Below are positions 17,643-25,931 of a stretch of DNA of 64,000 bases, in pieces. Origin of the DNA: Stieleria magnilauensis (lineage in GTDB: Bacteria > Planctomycetota > Planctomycetia > Pirellulales > Pirellulaceae). The stretch is from contig CP036432.1 in NCBI GenBank assembly GCA_007753675.1, positions 594,394 through 658,393 of the forward strand, written 5' to 3'. Under the pieces are notes generated by a model, which was given only the letters and a program-made list of their open reading frames with translations, did not search any database and was not told the origin of the DNA. The position numbers and the translations under genes were made by a program. The number at the start of each line of letters is the position of its first letter. Position 1 is the stretch's first letter.

Positions 17643-18353
17643 ATGAAAGCGACGATCGAAACAACCTACAAACCGTCCACACAGACCGACCGCGATCGGC
17701 TGGTGCTGGATAACATCGACTACGTCGGACGGATCCTCAGCACGATGACGTTCTTTAGCAGGAACGACGATCATCGGGAAAACCTCCACTCCGCCGGAAT
17801 CCTGGGGCTGGTCCAAGCCGCCGCCAGCTTTGATGCCGAGCAGGGCGTCGCGTTTCGAACGTTCGCCTATCCACGGATCCGTGGCGCGATCGTCGATGAA
17901 TTGCGCAAACAGTCGCCGGTTTCCCCCCGCATGATGCGGCACGTCGGCAAGATCAAGAAACTGTGCGAGACGCTCGAACCGCCGATCACCCCCGAACAAC
18001 TCGCCGAACGCTCCAGCCTGCCGATCGATGTCGTACTGGAATGTCTCGAAGCGATGCGCTTCATCAAGCCTGACGACTGGAATGATCTTTCTGATGTAGT
18101 TCACAAAACTTGGCGGACCAGTATCGATTCTCCGGAAGATCTGGCCGAAAAAGAAGAAATCGGACAACTGCTTGCAGAATTGATTGAGCAATTGCCAGAG
18201 AAGGAACGCCTGGTGATGACGCTGTACTACAGCGAGGAATTGAACCTGGCGGAAATCGGGGCCGCGATGGGTTTGTCCGAATCGCGCACCTCACGCCTGT
18301 TGGCCGCAGCGAGATTCAGACTCAAGGAGGCAATTCGATGGAAGACCAGCTAG
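17643..18353 (+). CDS. fliA: Flagellar RNA polymerase sigma factor FliA (sigma-28)
   Basis: A 236 aa sigma-70-family factor. Region 2 has GILGLVQAAASFDAEQGVAF and RTFAYPRIRGAIVDELRKQS, the sigma-28 pattern. Region 3 follows (ITPEQLAERSSLP), and region 4 ends with LPEKERLVMTLYYSEELNL and GLSESRTSRLLAAA, a helix-turn-helix for the -35 box. It directs late flagellar genes (filament, motility, chemotaxis). It lies in the same operon as the export gate. Its end contains the ribosome-binding site and start of the next small gene. No anti-sigma FlgM is recognisable in the window. Confidence 0.94.
   Translation: MKATIETTYKPSTQTDRDRLVLDNIDYVGRILSTMTFFSRNDDHRENLHSAGILGLVQAAASFDAEQGVAFRTFAYPRIRGAIVDELRKQSPVSPRMMRHVGKIKKLCETLEPPITPEQLAERSSLPIDVVLECLEAMRFIKPDDWNDLSDVVHKTWRTSIDSPEDLAEKEEIGQLLAELIEQLPEKERLVMTLYYSEELNLAEIGAAMGLSESRTSRLLAAARFRLKEAIRWKTS
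18325..18331 (+). promoter_or_regulatory. Strong Shine-Dalgarno inside the fliA coding end
   Basis: AAGGAGG stands 6 nt before the ATG at 18338 while still inside fliA. Such a near-perfect site is rare in this window and argues that the short overlapping gene is really translated. Confidence 0.75.
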
Positions 18354-18547
18354 CAACCGTGTTGAAAGAACGCACCACCAAGGTCGGCGGACCACGCGTC
18401 CGGGTCGGGCCGACCAAACACTGCAATGCCGAACCGGAAGTTCGTGTGATCAAAGACGGAAATCGTATCGAATCGATCGTCATCGCTTGCCCCTGTGGGG
18501 AAGAGATCACGGTGATTTGCGGCTATGACGAGACAGCGAGTACGTGA
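18338..18547 (+). CDS. Small CxC protein, unknown, overlapping fliA
   Basis: A 69 aa cytoplasmic-type protein without signal or membrane segment. It opens MEDQLATVLKERTTKVGGPR, has basic middle residues, and has a single Cys at 31 plus a CPC pair near residue 52 (IVIACPCGEEITVICGY). The Cys residues could bind metal, but the pattern is incomplete for a zinc ribbon. The start overlaps the fliA end by 16 bases, with a perfect SD at 18325. The stop overlaps the next gene's GTG as GTGA. I cannot assign a family; co-translation with fliA suggests a late-flagellar or regulatory role (inference). Confidence 0.7.
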   Translation: MEDQLATVLKERTTKVGGPRVRVGPTKHCNAEPEVRVIKDGNRIESIVIACPCGEEITVICGYDETAST

Positions 18548-19902
18548 TTAACACCCGCAGCAACGACCGACAGCGTGGACGGCACGCGACGACCCGGTGC
18601 GACCACGGCACCGCCGAGTGTGCCTGCGCGGGTGCCTGCGCGCGACGCCGGTCTCTGATCGCCGTCTCGTTGCTGCTATTGACCCTCGCAGCCGGATCGA
18701 CCGCGATGGCGCAAGAGCGGCATCACAGTCGCCGTGAACAAAATCCCAATTCGGCGCTGCGGAAATTGGATCTGCTGCAACAAAGTGTCAAACAAAAGCT
18801 GAAAAACGCGTTGGGCGTCAAGCCGCAGAACGCGTCAGACGATGACGCATCGGCAAGCGGTGCCAATGAGATGACGGGGGCTGACGACCGCCAAGGCCAG
18901 AACCACGGTCCCCACTCCGGCAACGATGCAGCGCAATCCGGAAACGCCGCTCGACCACAGTACCACCCCAAGTGGACTCCGCAGCCGACCCGTCCGACCA
19001 CGACGGAAAGTCATCCCCGTTGGGTGCCGCCGACCAACCAGCCCGCCGACGGCAACCGCGGTGTCGCCGCGGAGAACCGTTGGCAGCCCGAGCAGTACAG
19101 CCAAGAACAGTACTTTCAAGAGCAGTACGCCCAGCAACAATACAACCAGCAACAGTACCCGCACGAGCAATACGCACCAGCGCAATACGCACCAGCGCAA
19201 TACGCACCAGAGCAATACGCACCAGAGCAATACGCCAGCCCGAACCCGATGCGGGCGGCCGAGTCGGCCGAGCAGCATGCCGTCGGGCCTGCGGCGTACA
19301 ACCAGATTCAACGGCCCTTGCCGCCACCGATCGCCGAACTGGCGACGGGCGAGATCCCGCATCCGACGGGACAACAGGGAAGCGGACCGGCCCGCCGATG
19401 GGACGGACAGGACGCATACGGTCAGGGAACTTACGGTCCACAGCAAGGTTATCCGGATCCACGAGCATCCAATCGCTCCGGCATGAACTATCGCGGCGAG
19501 CCATCGCGGCTGGCAAACGGCTCGGTCAACACCAACGCGCCCCTGGCGCGAGGCACTGTGCTGGGCGACAACCAGATCACGGCGACACAGCATGCGCTCC
19601 GATTGATCGAAGAAAACGGTGACCTGAAAGCCAAGTTGGCGATGCTGGACGCCGAAAACAAACGGCTCAAGGAAAAACTCGACCAGACGGAAACGTTGCT
19701 GGGGCGTTCGACCAAGGCCGTGGAAGGGGCGTATGAGGAGATCGAGGCGACGCGGCAGATCAATCGTGAACTGCAAACGAAGTTGAACGACGCGGAGCAA
19801 AAATACAACCGCTATCTGATGGAAACCGATCGGATGCTGCAATCGATCCGCGACGAATTGGACGATGTGTTGGTGCGTGAAATTTCGGCGAACGGGACTT
19901 AG
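18544..19902 (+). CDS. Exported Gln/Tyr-repeat protein with C-terminal coiled coil, unknown
   Basis: A 452 aa protein starting at a GTG that overlaps the previous stop. A Cys-containing basic head leads to a hydrophobic export segment (about residues 37-56, SLIAVSLLLLTLAAGSTAMA). A low-complexity Asn/Gln/Pro-rich region follows, with EQY/QQY and QYAPx repeats at about residues 180-240. The last 110 residues are a clear heptad coiled coil with LKAKLAMLDAENKRLKEKL. The repeat is encoded by tandem 15-base units and may vary in number between strains. Position behind fliA suggests a cell-surface or flagellum-linked structural role; that is inference only. Confidence 0.75.
   Translation: MINTRSNDRQRGRHATTRCDHGTAECACAGACARRRSLIAVSLLLLTLAAGSTAMAQERHHSRREQNPNSALRKLDLLQQSVKQKLKNALGVKPQNASDDDASASGANEMTGADDRQGQNHGPHSGNDAAQSGNAARPQYHPKWTPQPTRPTTTESHPRWVPPTNQPADGNRGVAAENRWQPEQYSQEQYFQEQYAQQQYNQQQYPHEQYAPAQYAPAQYAPEQYAPEQYASPNPMRAAESAEQHAVGPAAYNQIQRPLPPPIAELATGEIPHPTGQQGSGPARRWDGQDAYGQGTYGPQQGYPDPRASNRSGMNYRGEPSRLANGSVNTNAPLARGTVLGDNQITATQHALRLIEENGDLKAKLAMLDAENKRLKEKLDQTETLLGRSTKAVEGAYEEIEATRQINRELQTKLNDAEQKYNRYLMETDRMLQSIRDELDDVLVREISANGT
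19168..19234 (+). repeat. 15-bp in-frame tandem repeat
   Basis: Four consecutive copies of CAATACGCACCAGCG or its one-base variant, plus a partial fifth, encode QYAPA or QYAPE. The unit keeps the reading frame, so copy-number change would alter length without breaking the protein. Confidence 0.9.
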
Positions 19903-19906
19903 TGTC

Positions 19907-20611
19907 GTGCATACCTTTAGATTTCGATTGCTCGCCACGACCTTGATCTTGGCTTGGTCCATCCAGTGGTCGCCGGCCGGTCCGCCTCGCTGGTGGACGC
20001 GCTGCAAGGGAGATTGTGGTGCGACGTGCCATTGCCAGGACGCAACCGATTCAGCGAGAAAACCGGCGGCGCCCCAGTGCCCTCCACAGCCGGTGCGAAC
20101 GTCACCGCTGTTGGGACAATTGAAGCCGAATCGCGTGTTGATCGTCGCGCCCTTGGACGGCCAGGATCGCCTGAAAGAGCAGATGGCATTGATGCAAACC
20201 TTGGCCGGCGCGCTGCGGGCAAAAGCCGGCGTCGACGTCGTTGAAAGTCCGCGGCGGGTCTGCGAAGCCTGTTTTCCGATTCACAGCGGTCGATTTGACG
20301 AACGCAAGCTGGTCGAACTCGGCAATCAACACTTCGTCGATACGGTGCTGTACTGCAACATCGAGTCGATCGATGCGTACAGTCCGATGCGGTTGGAGAT
20401 TCAATTCCTCGCCATCAATGTCGCCCAATCCGTGGCGATCGTCTCGGGATCCCATTCGTTTGATCTGGCCGATCCGGCGATGAGGGAATGCTTTTTCGCG
20501 GCGATGAACGCCGACCCCGCCGTTGACACGACCCTGAAGAACTCGCCGACGCGGCTGATCGACTTCGGGGCCACGCGGGTGGCCGCCGCCCTGGCACGAA
20601 CCTGGAAGTAG
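19907..20611 (+). CDS. Exported Cys-rich protein, possible TolB/CsgG-like fold, unknown
   Basis: A 234 aa protein starting at a GTG 4 bp after the previous stop. A signal segment (about residues 5-23, FRLLATTLILAWSIQW) precedes a short Cys cluster (CKGDCGATCHCQ at about 32-43). The rest is alternating strand and helix: RVLIVAPLDGQ, LMQTLAGALRAKAGVDVVE, then a conserved-looking VDTVLYCNIESIDAYSPMRL. The order recalls periplasmic TolB-N/CsgG-type domains, also found in flagellar basal-disc proteins such as FlgT, but I see no diagnostic motif. It ends the fliA-linked gene group. Confidence 0.65.
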   Translation: MHTFRFRLLATTLILAWSIQWSPAGPPRWWTRCKGDCGATCHCQDATDSARKPAAPQCPPQPVRTSPLLGQLKPNRVLIVAPLDGQDRLKEQMALMQTLAGALRAKAGVDVVESPRRVCEACFPIHSGRFDERKLVELGNQHFVDTVLYCNIESIDAYSPMRLEIQFLAINVAQSVAIVSGSHSFDLADPAMRECFFAAMNADPAVDTTLKNSPTRLIDFGATRVAAALARTWK

Positions 20612-20631
20612 CCGCAAGCGAAAAGTGGCGT

Positions 20632-20667
20632 AAGCTTCCAGCTTGCGATTCGGGAAGCTTCCAGCTT
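20632..20667. repeat. Direct repeat of AAGCTTCCAGCTT
   Basis: The 13-mer occurs at 20632-20644 and 20655-20667, just after the preceding gene. It is itself nearly palindromic around its AAGCTT end and is probably one of the short dispersed intergenic repeats of this genome. Confidence 0.7.
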
Positions 20668-20795
20668 CCCCCCCTCTCCAAGACCGCGATTCACGCAGCG
20701 AGCCCGGTAGGCTCACGCCAAAGGGTTGATAAAATCGATCAACCGTCGGCGAGTTCCGCGACCCCAACGCCAGGAATAACGGAGCATCAGGCCTT

Positions 20796-21446
20796 GTGAA
20801 CGAACCCGCCCCCACTCATGGAAACGCACCGGTCCGCCACGGTGAAGAGTGGGCCAATGCGCTGACGCATGGGTTGGCGGCACTGATGTCACTGGTGCTG
20901 GGAACATGGCTGGTGCTTGAGGCGTTGCCTGACCGGCCCGGGTTGGCGTTGGCCTGTGCGGCGTACATCGCATCGGTGTTTGCGACGTTTTCGTTTTCAA
21001 CGTTGTCCCACGCGATTCTGCAGCAGCCGCTGTTGGACACGCTGCGGGCTTGGGACCAGGCGATGATCTACGCGATGATCTCGGGGACCTACACGCCGAT
21101 TGTGTTTCGCTACGCGCCCGACGCGGTCCGTACGCCGTTGTTGACGGCGATCTGGGTGGCGGCGTTCGTCGGCATCGCTGGCAAGTTGCTGATGCGTCAT
21201 CGCGTCAACAACGTGGCGACCGTCAGCTACCTTTTACTCGGCTGGCTGCCGGCGATTCCGTTGTATGGCAAGGTGCCATCGGGGCTCGGCTGGGGGATGT
21301 TACTCGGCGGCGTGTTGTACACCCTGGGCGTGATTGTGCTGCTGAATGATTCCAAGTTCAAATACCTACACGTCGTCTGGCACCTGTTCGTCATCTCCGC
21401 CGCCCTGTGTCACTTCCTGGCGATTCAGTGGTACGTGGTGCGTTAG
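20796..21446 (+). CDS. Hemolysin III / PAQR-family membrane protein
   Basis: A 216 aa protein with seven predicted hydrophobic spans. PAQR/HlyIII marks are EEWANALTHG near the N-terminus, FSTLSHAI at about 70, MIYAMISGTYTPI at about 90, and C-terminal HVVWHLFVISAALCHF. The conserved His, Ser and Asp residues are those thought to coordinate zinc in this superfamily. Bacterial members are called hemolysin III, but most have no proven haemolytic role and may act in membrane-lipid homeostasis. It starts at a GTG at 20796. It stands alone after the flagellar group. Confidence 0.9.
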   Translation: MNEPAPTHGNAPVRHGEEWANALTHGLAALMSLVLGTWLVLEALPDRPGLALACAAYIASVFATFSFSTLSHAILQQPLLDTLRAWDQAMIYAMISGTYTPIVFRYAPDAVRTPLLTAIWVAAFVGIAGKLLMRHRVNNVATVSYLLLGWLPAIPLYGKVPSGLGWGMLLGGVLYTLGVIVLLNDSKFKYLHVVWHLFVISAALCHFLAIQWYVVR

Positions 21447-21898
21447 CGTGGGCTGCTAAAAGTTCGGGGTTGACGGCTTTTTCCTTTGCGCAGGTTTCAT
21501 TCCTGAAATGCCTGGCACCCGTTTCCCCGTTGCAGGACACGGAGCAAGATATTGAAAATTGCAAAATGAAAACTTCCAATTGCAAATTTTCAATTTTCAA
21601 TTTTCAATTTTCAGTCTTCCGTCCGTCCAGGTTCCTCACGACCCATCCTTTCTCGGCTAAAGCGAGGCGGAGCGATGACGGAAATCGAAAAGGAAGTGAA
21701 GTCGCGTAAACCGAACAGAGTGTCAACACCAACGTTTTAGCGGCCAAGCGTTAGCGTGCAGACGCAAAACCGCATTGGGGCTTCAGTGATGCCCGGAGAC
21801 ATTGTGTTTGGCGCGAGCCTTCGGGCCCCCTGCAGAGGAAACGACGCTTCGCTTCGCGGTCTTGGGTTTTCGCTTCGGGGGGCTGATTCGGTGGCGAT
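21447..21898. other. Intergenic region with AT-rich tandem tract
   Basis: Between two converging genes. It contains a strikingly AT-rich stretch at about 21550-21613 and otherwise GC-rich, apparently non-coding sequence. The short open frames lack ribosome-binding sites and family content. No terminator is clear. Confidence 0.5.
21586..21613. repeat. 7-bp tandem repeat (ATTTTCA x 4)
   Basis: Four perfect copies of ATTTTCA follow a related stretch with AAAATTG and CCAATTG. It is very AT-rich against its surroundings and looks like a simple dispersed intergenic repeat. Confidence 0.85.
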
Positions 21899-22555
21899 TC
21901 ATTCACCCGCCAACTCCGGAAACACACTCTCGTCTAGCTCGGCGCGTTTGAGGATCGATTTCAATCGAATCTGGAAGTCGCTTTTGTAATTGGCGACTTG
22001 CTGTTCGGAGAGATCCAGTTGTTCGGCGACTTGCTTGTTGCCCCAACCGCGGACGATCAACAGTTCGATGGCCTGCAGCTTGATCCAATTGCCGGACTGT
22101 TTCCAGCGATCGATTTGTTCTTGCATGGCATCGCGGATCGCCTGTTCCTCGATCCGTTTTCGTTCGACGCTGCGGGCGATCGAGCTGGCGACGCGTGCGC
22201 TTCCTTTCAGTTCAAAGTCACCGGCGGAACTGGATCGGCCATGCAATTGCAGTGCGGGGCGTCGGCCTTCGCGTCTCAGGTGGTCGGTCAGTTTGTAGGC
22301 GCAGATCGAAAACAGGTAACTTTCCAGCGGTCGGCCGCCGTCGTAGTTGGGCAAACTGATCAGAAACCCGACGAAGGCTTCTTGGACGATGTCTTCGGCG
22401 GCGGCGGAATCACGGATGCGGCTGCGGGTGTACGCCAGCAACCGGCCTTCGTAACGATCGATCAGGGACTGCCAGGCACCGGAATCGCCGTCGCGGATTT
22501 GGGCGACCAGGAGTTCGTCCGCGGAGGGGCCGTCGGAATCGGCGGGAACATTCAT
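21899..22555 (-). CDS. ECF-type RNA polymerase sigma factor
   Basis: A 218 aa sigma factor with region 2 (ELLVAQIRDGDSGAWQSLID, then AAEDIVQEAFVGFLISLPNY and SYLFSICAYKLTDHLRR). A region 4 helix-turn-helix is near the C-terminus (LLIVRGWGNKQVAEQLDLSE, QVANYKSDF). The linker of roughly 60 residues is longer than usual and basic. It probably controls a specific regulon. No anti-sigma with membrane spans is adjacent. Instead its TGA... start overlaps the upstream phospholipase stop as ATGA, so phospholipase and sigma factor are translated together. Confidence 0.9.
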   Translation of the reverse strand: MNVPADSDGPSADELLVAQIRDGDSGAWQSLIDRYEGRLLAYTRSRIRDSAAAEDIVQEAFVGFLISLPNYDGGRPLESYLFSICAYKLTDHLRREGRRPALQLHGRSSSAGDFELKGSARVASSIARSVERKRIEEQAIRDAMQEQIDRWKQSGNWIKLQAIELLIVRGWGNKQVAEQLDLSEQQVANYKSDFQIRLKSILKRAELDESVFPELAGE

Positions 22556-24342
22556 GCAACACCGTCGGTCGGTTGGAGGTTTTCGATGACACGTTTGACG
22601 TTTTCGACCGCTTTTTCACCGGCCCGTCGCCCCGCTTCGATCAACGGATCAACGGCGTGGAAATCTTCGATTCGGAACGCGCTGGTCTGGGGGATAATGA
22701 TCAGGTCGCTTTCTTCGCGGTGCAGGGCGCTGGAATGTCGACGCGAGATGTCCATCGTGCGTAGCAACGTTGACAGATAACTTGGCCGGCGCAGTTTTCC
22801 GCTCCGGTCTTTGGCGTAGTCGGTCGTCAGTGTCGATCCGACATCGATCGAGACCACGTGGTCACAACCTTCGCTTCGCAACACCGACGCGGGCACGTTC
22901 ATCAGCACGCCGCCGTCGACCAGCATTTGCCCGTCGTGAATGATCGGCCGACCGAACACGGGATGGTTGATGCTCTGCAACACTGCCTGAACCAAATCAC
23001 CGGACCTGCGGATCTGCTGTTCACCGCTGATCAGGTCCAGCGTCGTGATCGCCAACGGCAAACTGGCTTGCTCGAAGGTCAGGTGATCGAGGTAGCGTCG
23101 CAGTTTGGTTTCGAAACGTCCGCCGCGAAAACTGTGCAGCAAGAACATGCGTCGCAACGACGGGCGACCGGCCAGATACTTCGGTGGAATCATCTCTTTG
23201 CGGAAAAAGTCGCCGATGTCCACTGGAGTGAACCCCGCACCGTAGGCCGAGGCCACGATCGCGCCGGCGCTGGTTCCGGCGATCGAATCGAAAACGACGT
23301 TGTGTTGCTGCAAGATTTCCAGGACGCCGATGTGCGCGATCCCCCGTGCACCCCCTCCCCCGAGCGCAAGCCCGATCCGTTTGCCGATCAACGATCGATA
23401 CAGCCGGGTGACCGACGCCGGAACGAATTCGGCTTCGCGGTCTTCGCCACGATACCCACAACGCACCGCCTCCGCGTCAGAAAAATCCATGTCCGGTCGC
23501 GGCCACGAATCGGCCAAGAACATCAATGCCACCATCGCGCGACGATGCAGCGGGATGGATTTCAACAGAGATGCGGCATGATCCGAAAGCCCCTGACGGG
23601 CATCGGCGGCAAACACCACGCGATTGGATTCACGCACCGCGGCGTCGGTCGCTTGCCGGCCCCAAGCGACCGTCACCGCCAACGCCTGTTTGCTGCGACC
23701 GGCGATCGTGCAGCCGAGGTCGGCAACCGAGACACAGATCGCGTCACGATCGAAGGATTCGCACGCAAAGGGCAACTCATCGTCACTGACCAACAGCGGT
23801 TGAACCAACGGGTGGTCCCCGCGCAGCTGCGCGATCAGTTGCTCCGCCAGCGGCCAGCCACTGGGATGGTCGATGATAATCGCCAGGGAATGCACGCCGC
23901 GATGGGTCTGTCGCGGCGACGAAGCGGCGGAATTCATCTTGGACAACCGCTTGGTCAACGAACGGCTGAGGTTCTCCAGCAGTTGCGGATAGCTTTTCAC
24001 CAGACGGCGGTAGTCCTCTCCGCTCAGCACGAGTGTTTCGACATAGGTGACCGCGGTGACCGTGGCGGTCCGCGGTCCGCCGGAAATCACCGACGATTCG
24101 CCGAAGTGATCGCCCGCACCCATCATCCCCAGGGTGCGTTCAGCGACGGCCGGTCCGTCGCCCGTCCACACCCGCACCTTGCCTGCGGTGATCAGAAACA
24201 ATTCGTCGCCAACGTCGCCGATCTCGACGATGGTCGCTCCGGCATCAAAAGAACGCGGCTGAAAGGCCGACAGCACGTTCTCCAGCCCGTCGTTGCTGAG
24301 CCCCATCAACAGCGATCGGGTTACTGATTGTTCGCGATCCAT
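22552..24342 (-). CDS. cNMP-binding patatin-like phospholipase (NTE type)
   Basis: A 596 aa cytoplasmic or membrane-associated lipid hydrolase. Residues about 20-140 are a cyclic-nucleotide-binding fold (VEIGDVGDELFLITAGKVRV, GDHFGESSVISGGPRTATV). A linker domain at about 165-290 resembles that of eukaryotic NTE proteins. The patatin domain follows: GGGGARGIAHIGVLEIL oxyanion loop at about 328, nucleophile Ser in GTSAG at about 358, and catalytic Asp in DGGVLMNVP at about 474. It should hydrolyse phospholipids or lysophospholipids, gated by nucleotide or another ligand. It is translationally coupled to the ECF sigma gene after it. Confidence 0.92.
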   Translation of the reverse strand: MDREQSVTRSLLMGLSNDGLENVLSAFQPRSFDAGATIVEIGDVGDELFLITAGKVRVWTGDGPAVAERTLGMMGAGDHFGESSVISGGPRTATVTAVTYVETLVLSGEDYRRLVKSYPQLLENLSRSLTKRLSKMNSAASSPRQTHRGVHSLAIIIDHPSGWPLAEQLIAQLRGDHPLVQPLLVSDDELPFACESFDRDAICVSVADLGCTIAGRSKQALAVTVAWGRQATDAAVRESNRVVFAADARQGLSDHAASLLKSIPLHRRAMVALMFLADSWPRPDMDFSDAEAVRCGYRGEDREAEFVPASVTRLYRSLIGKRIGLALGGGGARGIAHIGVLEILQQHNVVFDSIAGTSAGAIVASAYGAGFTPVDIGDFFRKEMIPPKYLAGRPSLRRMFLLHSFRGGRFETKLRRYLDHLTFEQASLPLAITTLDLISGEQQIRRSGDLVQAVLQSINHPVFGRPIIHDGQMLVDGGVLMNVPASVLRSEGCDHVVSIDVGSTLTTDYAKDRSGKLRRPSYLSTLLRTMDISRRHSSALHREESDLIIIPQTSAFRIEDFHAVDPLIEAGRRAGEKAVENVKRVIENLQPTDGVA

Positions 24343-24504
24343 CCCGAAATTACCCAGCGAAAAAAGGTTGTCATCAGACGATACCCTACCTGACGGGGGC
24401 TGCTGTCGCCAACGCGATTGCCGAATTCATCTGCAGCGACGATGGTCGTGCATTCGTCCGAGGTAATCCTCCCAAAAGACATTGGCGGCGACACCTCGAA
24501 AGTC

Positions 24505-24525
24505 ACCCTCCCTGGCAGGGAGGGT
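24505..24525. repeat. GC-rich perfect inverted repeat
   Basis: ACCCTCCCTG and its exact complement stand either side of a single G. With a realistic loop, about 8 bp can pair. It is part of a longer dispersed GC-rich motif together with the hairpin at 24563. Confidence 0.7.
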
Positions 24526-24562
24526 CGAGCGAAGCGAGGAGAGGGGCGATCGGTTCCTGGTT

Positions 24563-24580
24563 CCCAGGCTCCTGCCTGGG
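24563..24580. repeat. Hairpin CCCAGGC-TCCT-GCCTGGG
   Basis: A 7-bp perfect stem with loop TCCT. The same loop and a re-paired stem occur at 53256-53271, which suggests one dispersed repeat family. Confidence 0.7.
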
Positions 24581-24755
24581 GACACACTGACAGGGTGCCC
24601 GCCTCCTGACGGTCAACGGCGCGCGCCGCCAAGGATGGCAAGCAGGATGCTGACCCCACGACGAAACCTCGACACGTATGCTTTCCTCGTCGCGTCAGGT
24701 CTGGGATCATATGCGAGTTCGAAAGCTGAACTCCTACCTTTCCCCCCGAACGCGA

Positions 24756-25736
24756 ATGACTACCGAATTTAAGCTTGCCGGCGGCGACAAGATTCCCGCT
24801 GTCGGCCTGGGCCTTTGGAAAATCGATCAAGAATCGACGGCCGAAACCGTTTTCCGAGCCATCGAAATCGGCTACCGCCACATCGATGCGGCCTGCGACT
24901 ACGGCAATGAATACCAGGCGGGCGACGGGATTCGAAAGGCGATCGATGAGGGTTTGGTCAAACGCGAAGACCTGTGGATCACCAGCAAGCTTTGGAACAC
25001 CTACCATCGCGCCCAAGACGTTCCCGTTGCGCTCGAAAAAACGCTGTCGGATCTGGGGTTGGACTACGTTGACCTGTACCACATTCACTTTCCGATTTCG
25101 CTCGCCTACGTGCCGATCGAAAAACGCTATCCGCCGGGATGGTTCCACGATCCCGACGCCGAGCATCCGCAGATGGAAGAGATGCCGGTGCCGATTTTGG
25201 AAACCTGGCAAGCGATGATCGAGTGTCAGAAATCGGGTTTGATCCGCCACCTCGGTGTCTGCAACTTTGGCGTTTCATTGATCCGCGACTTGATGGCGTC
25301 CTCGTCGGTCAAGCCATCGGTTCTTCAAGTCGAACTGCATCCCTATCTGACGCAGGAAAAGCTGCTTCGATTCTGTGCCCAGCACGACATCCACGTGACG
25401 GGATTCTCACCGCTGGGCGCGCAGTCCTACTTTGCCATCGGGATGGCCGAAGAAGGCGAGGGGGTGATCGATCGCGAAGAGACCAAGGCGATCGCGGCGG
25501 AAGTCGGAAAAACACCCGCCCAGGTTGTCCTTCGCTGGGGGATTCAACGGGGGACGTCGATCGTTCCCAAAACCTCACGCGTCGAGCGACTGAAAGAGAA
25601 TCTGGAACTGTTCGATTTCGAATTGACCGACCAGCAGATGAACACGCTTGCGTCGCTGAACCAAAATCGTCGCTTCAACGACCCCGGCGATTTCGGCGAA
25701 AAGGCGTTCAACACCTTCTTCCCGATCTACGAATAG
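24756..25736 (+). CDS. Aldo/keto reductase
   Basis: A 326 aa NAD(P)H-dependent carbonyl reductase with the TIM-barrel AKR pattern. The opening is FKLAGGDKIPAVGLGLWKID. Catalytic tetrad residues are visible: Asp and Tyr in HIDAACDYGNEYQ, Lys in WITSKLWN, His in DLYHIHFP. LGVCNFG and the coenzyme-binding IVPKTSRVERLKEN follow. Sequence style is close to the xylose/aldose reductase group, but the substrate is not deducible. I start at the ATG at 24756, where the family begins. It has no obvious operon partner. Confidence 0.92.
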   Translation: MTTEFKLAGGDKIPAVGLGLWKIDQESTAETVFRAIEIGYRHIDAACDYGNEYQAGDGIRKAIDEGLVKREDLWITSKLWNTYHRAQDVPVALEKTLSDLGLDYVDLYHIHFPISLAYVPIEKRYPPGWFHDPDAEHPQMEEMPVPILETWQAMIECQKSGLIRHLGVCNFGVSLIRDLMASSSVKPSVLQVELHPYLTQEKLLRFCAQHDIHVTGFSPLGAQSYFAIGMAEEGEGVIDREETKAIAAEVGKTPAQVVLRWGIQRGTSIVPKTSRVERLKENLELFDFELTDQQMNTLASLNQNRRFNDPGDFGEKAFNTFFPIYE

Positions 25737-25739
25737 TGC

Positions 25740-25903
25740 CTTTCGCATAGGCCGTAGTGGACGAGGCGACGAGTCCTTACCTTTCGCATAGGCCGTAGTG
25801 GACGAGGCGACGAGTCCTTGCCTATCGAATAGGCCGTAGTGGACGAGGCGACGAGTCCTTGCCTATCGAATAGGCCGTAGTGGACGAGGCGACGAGTCCT
25901 TTC
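25740..25903. repeat. Four 41-bp tandem repeats
   Basis: Four head-to-tail copies at 25740, 25781, 25822 and 25863. Each has an invariant core ATAGGCCGTAGTGGACGAGG and a slightly varying 5' part (CTTTCGC in copies 1-2, CTATCGA in 3-4). They lie directly after the reductase stop. There are no spacers, so it is not a CRISPR array. A 41-base unit shifts frame each copy, so it is unlikely to encode protein. Confidence 0.95.
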
Positions 25904-25931
25904 CAATAAGCTCGCGCCCATCTAAATCGCA

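Larger units (their letters stand above)
24343..24755. other. Divergent intergenic region with GC hairpins
   Basis: Between the divergent phospholipase and aldo/keto reductase genes. It should contain both promoters, but no clear boxes are seen. The middle carries GC-rich inverted repeats (24505-24525 and 24563-24580) of a dispersed type. Confidence 0.5.

Noticed and set aside
18835..20007. 390-codon minus-strand open frame
   Set aside because: Antisense reading of the QY-repeat gene; its VLLW-type repeats are simply the complement of the 15-bp repeat.
22858..24327. 489-codon plus-strand open frame
   Set aside because: Antisense shadow of the phospholipase gene, whose catalytic motifs decide the coding strand.
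25740..25903. CRISPR array
   Set aside because: The 41-bp units adjoin directly without spacers, are not dyad-symmetric, and no cas genes are present.
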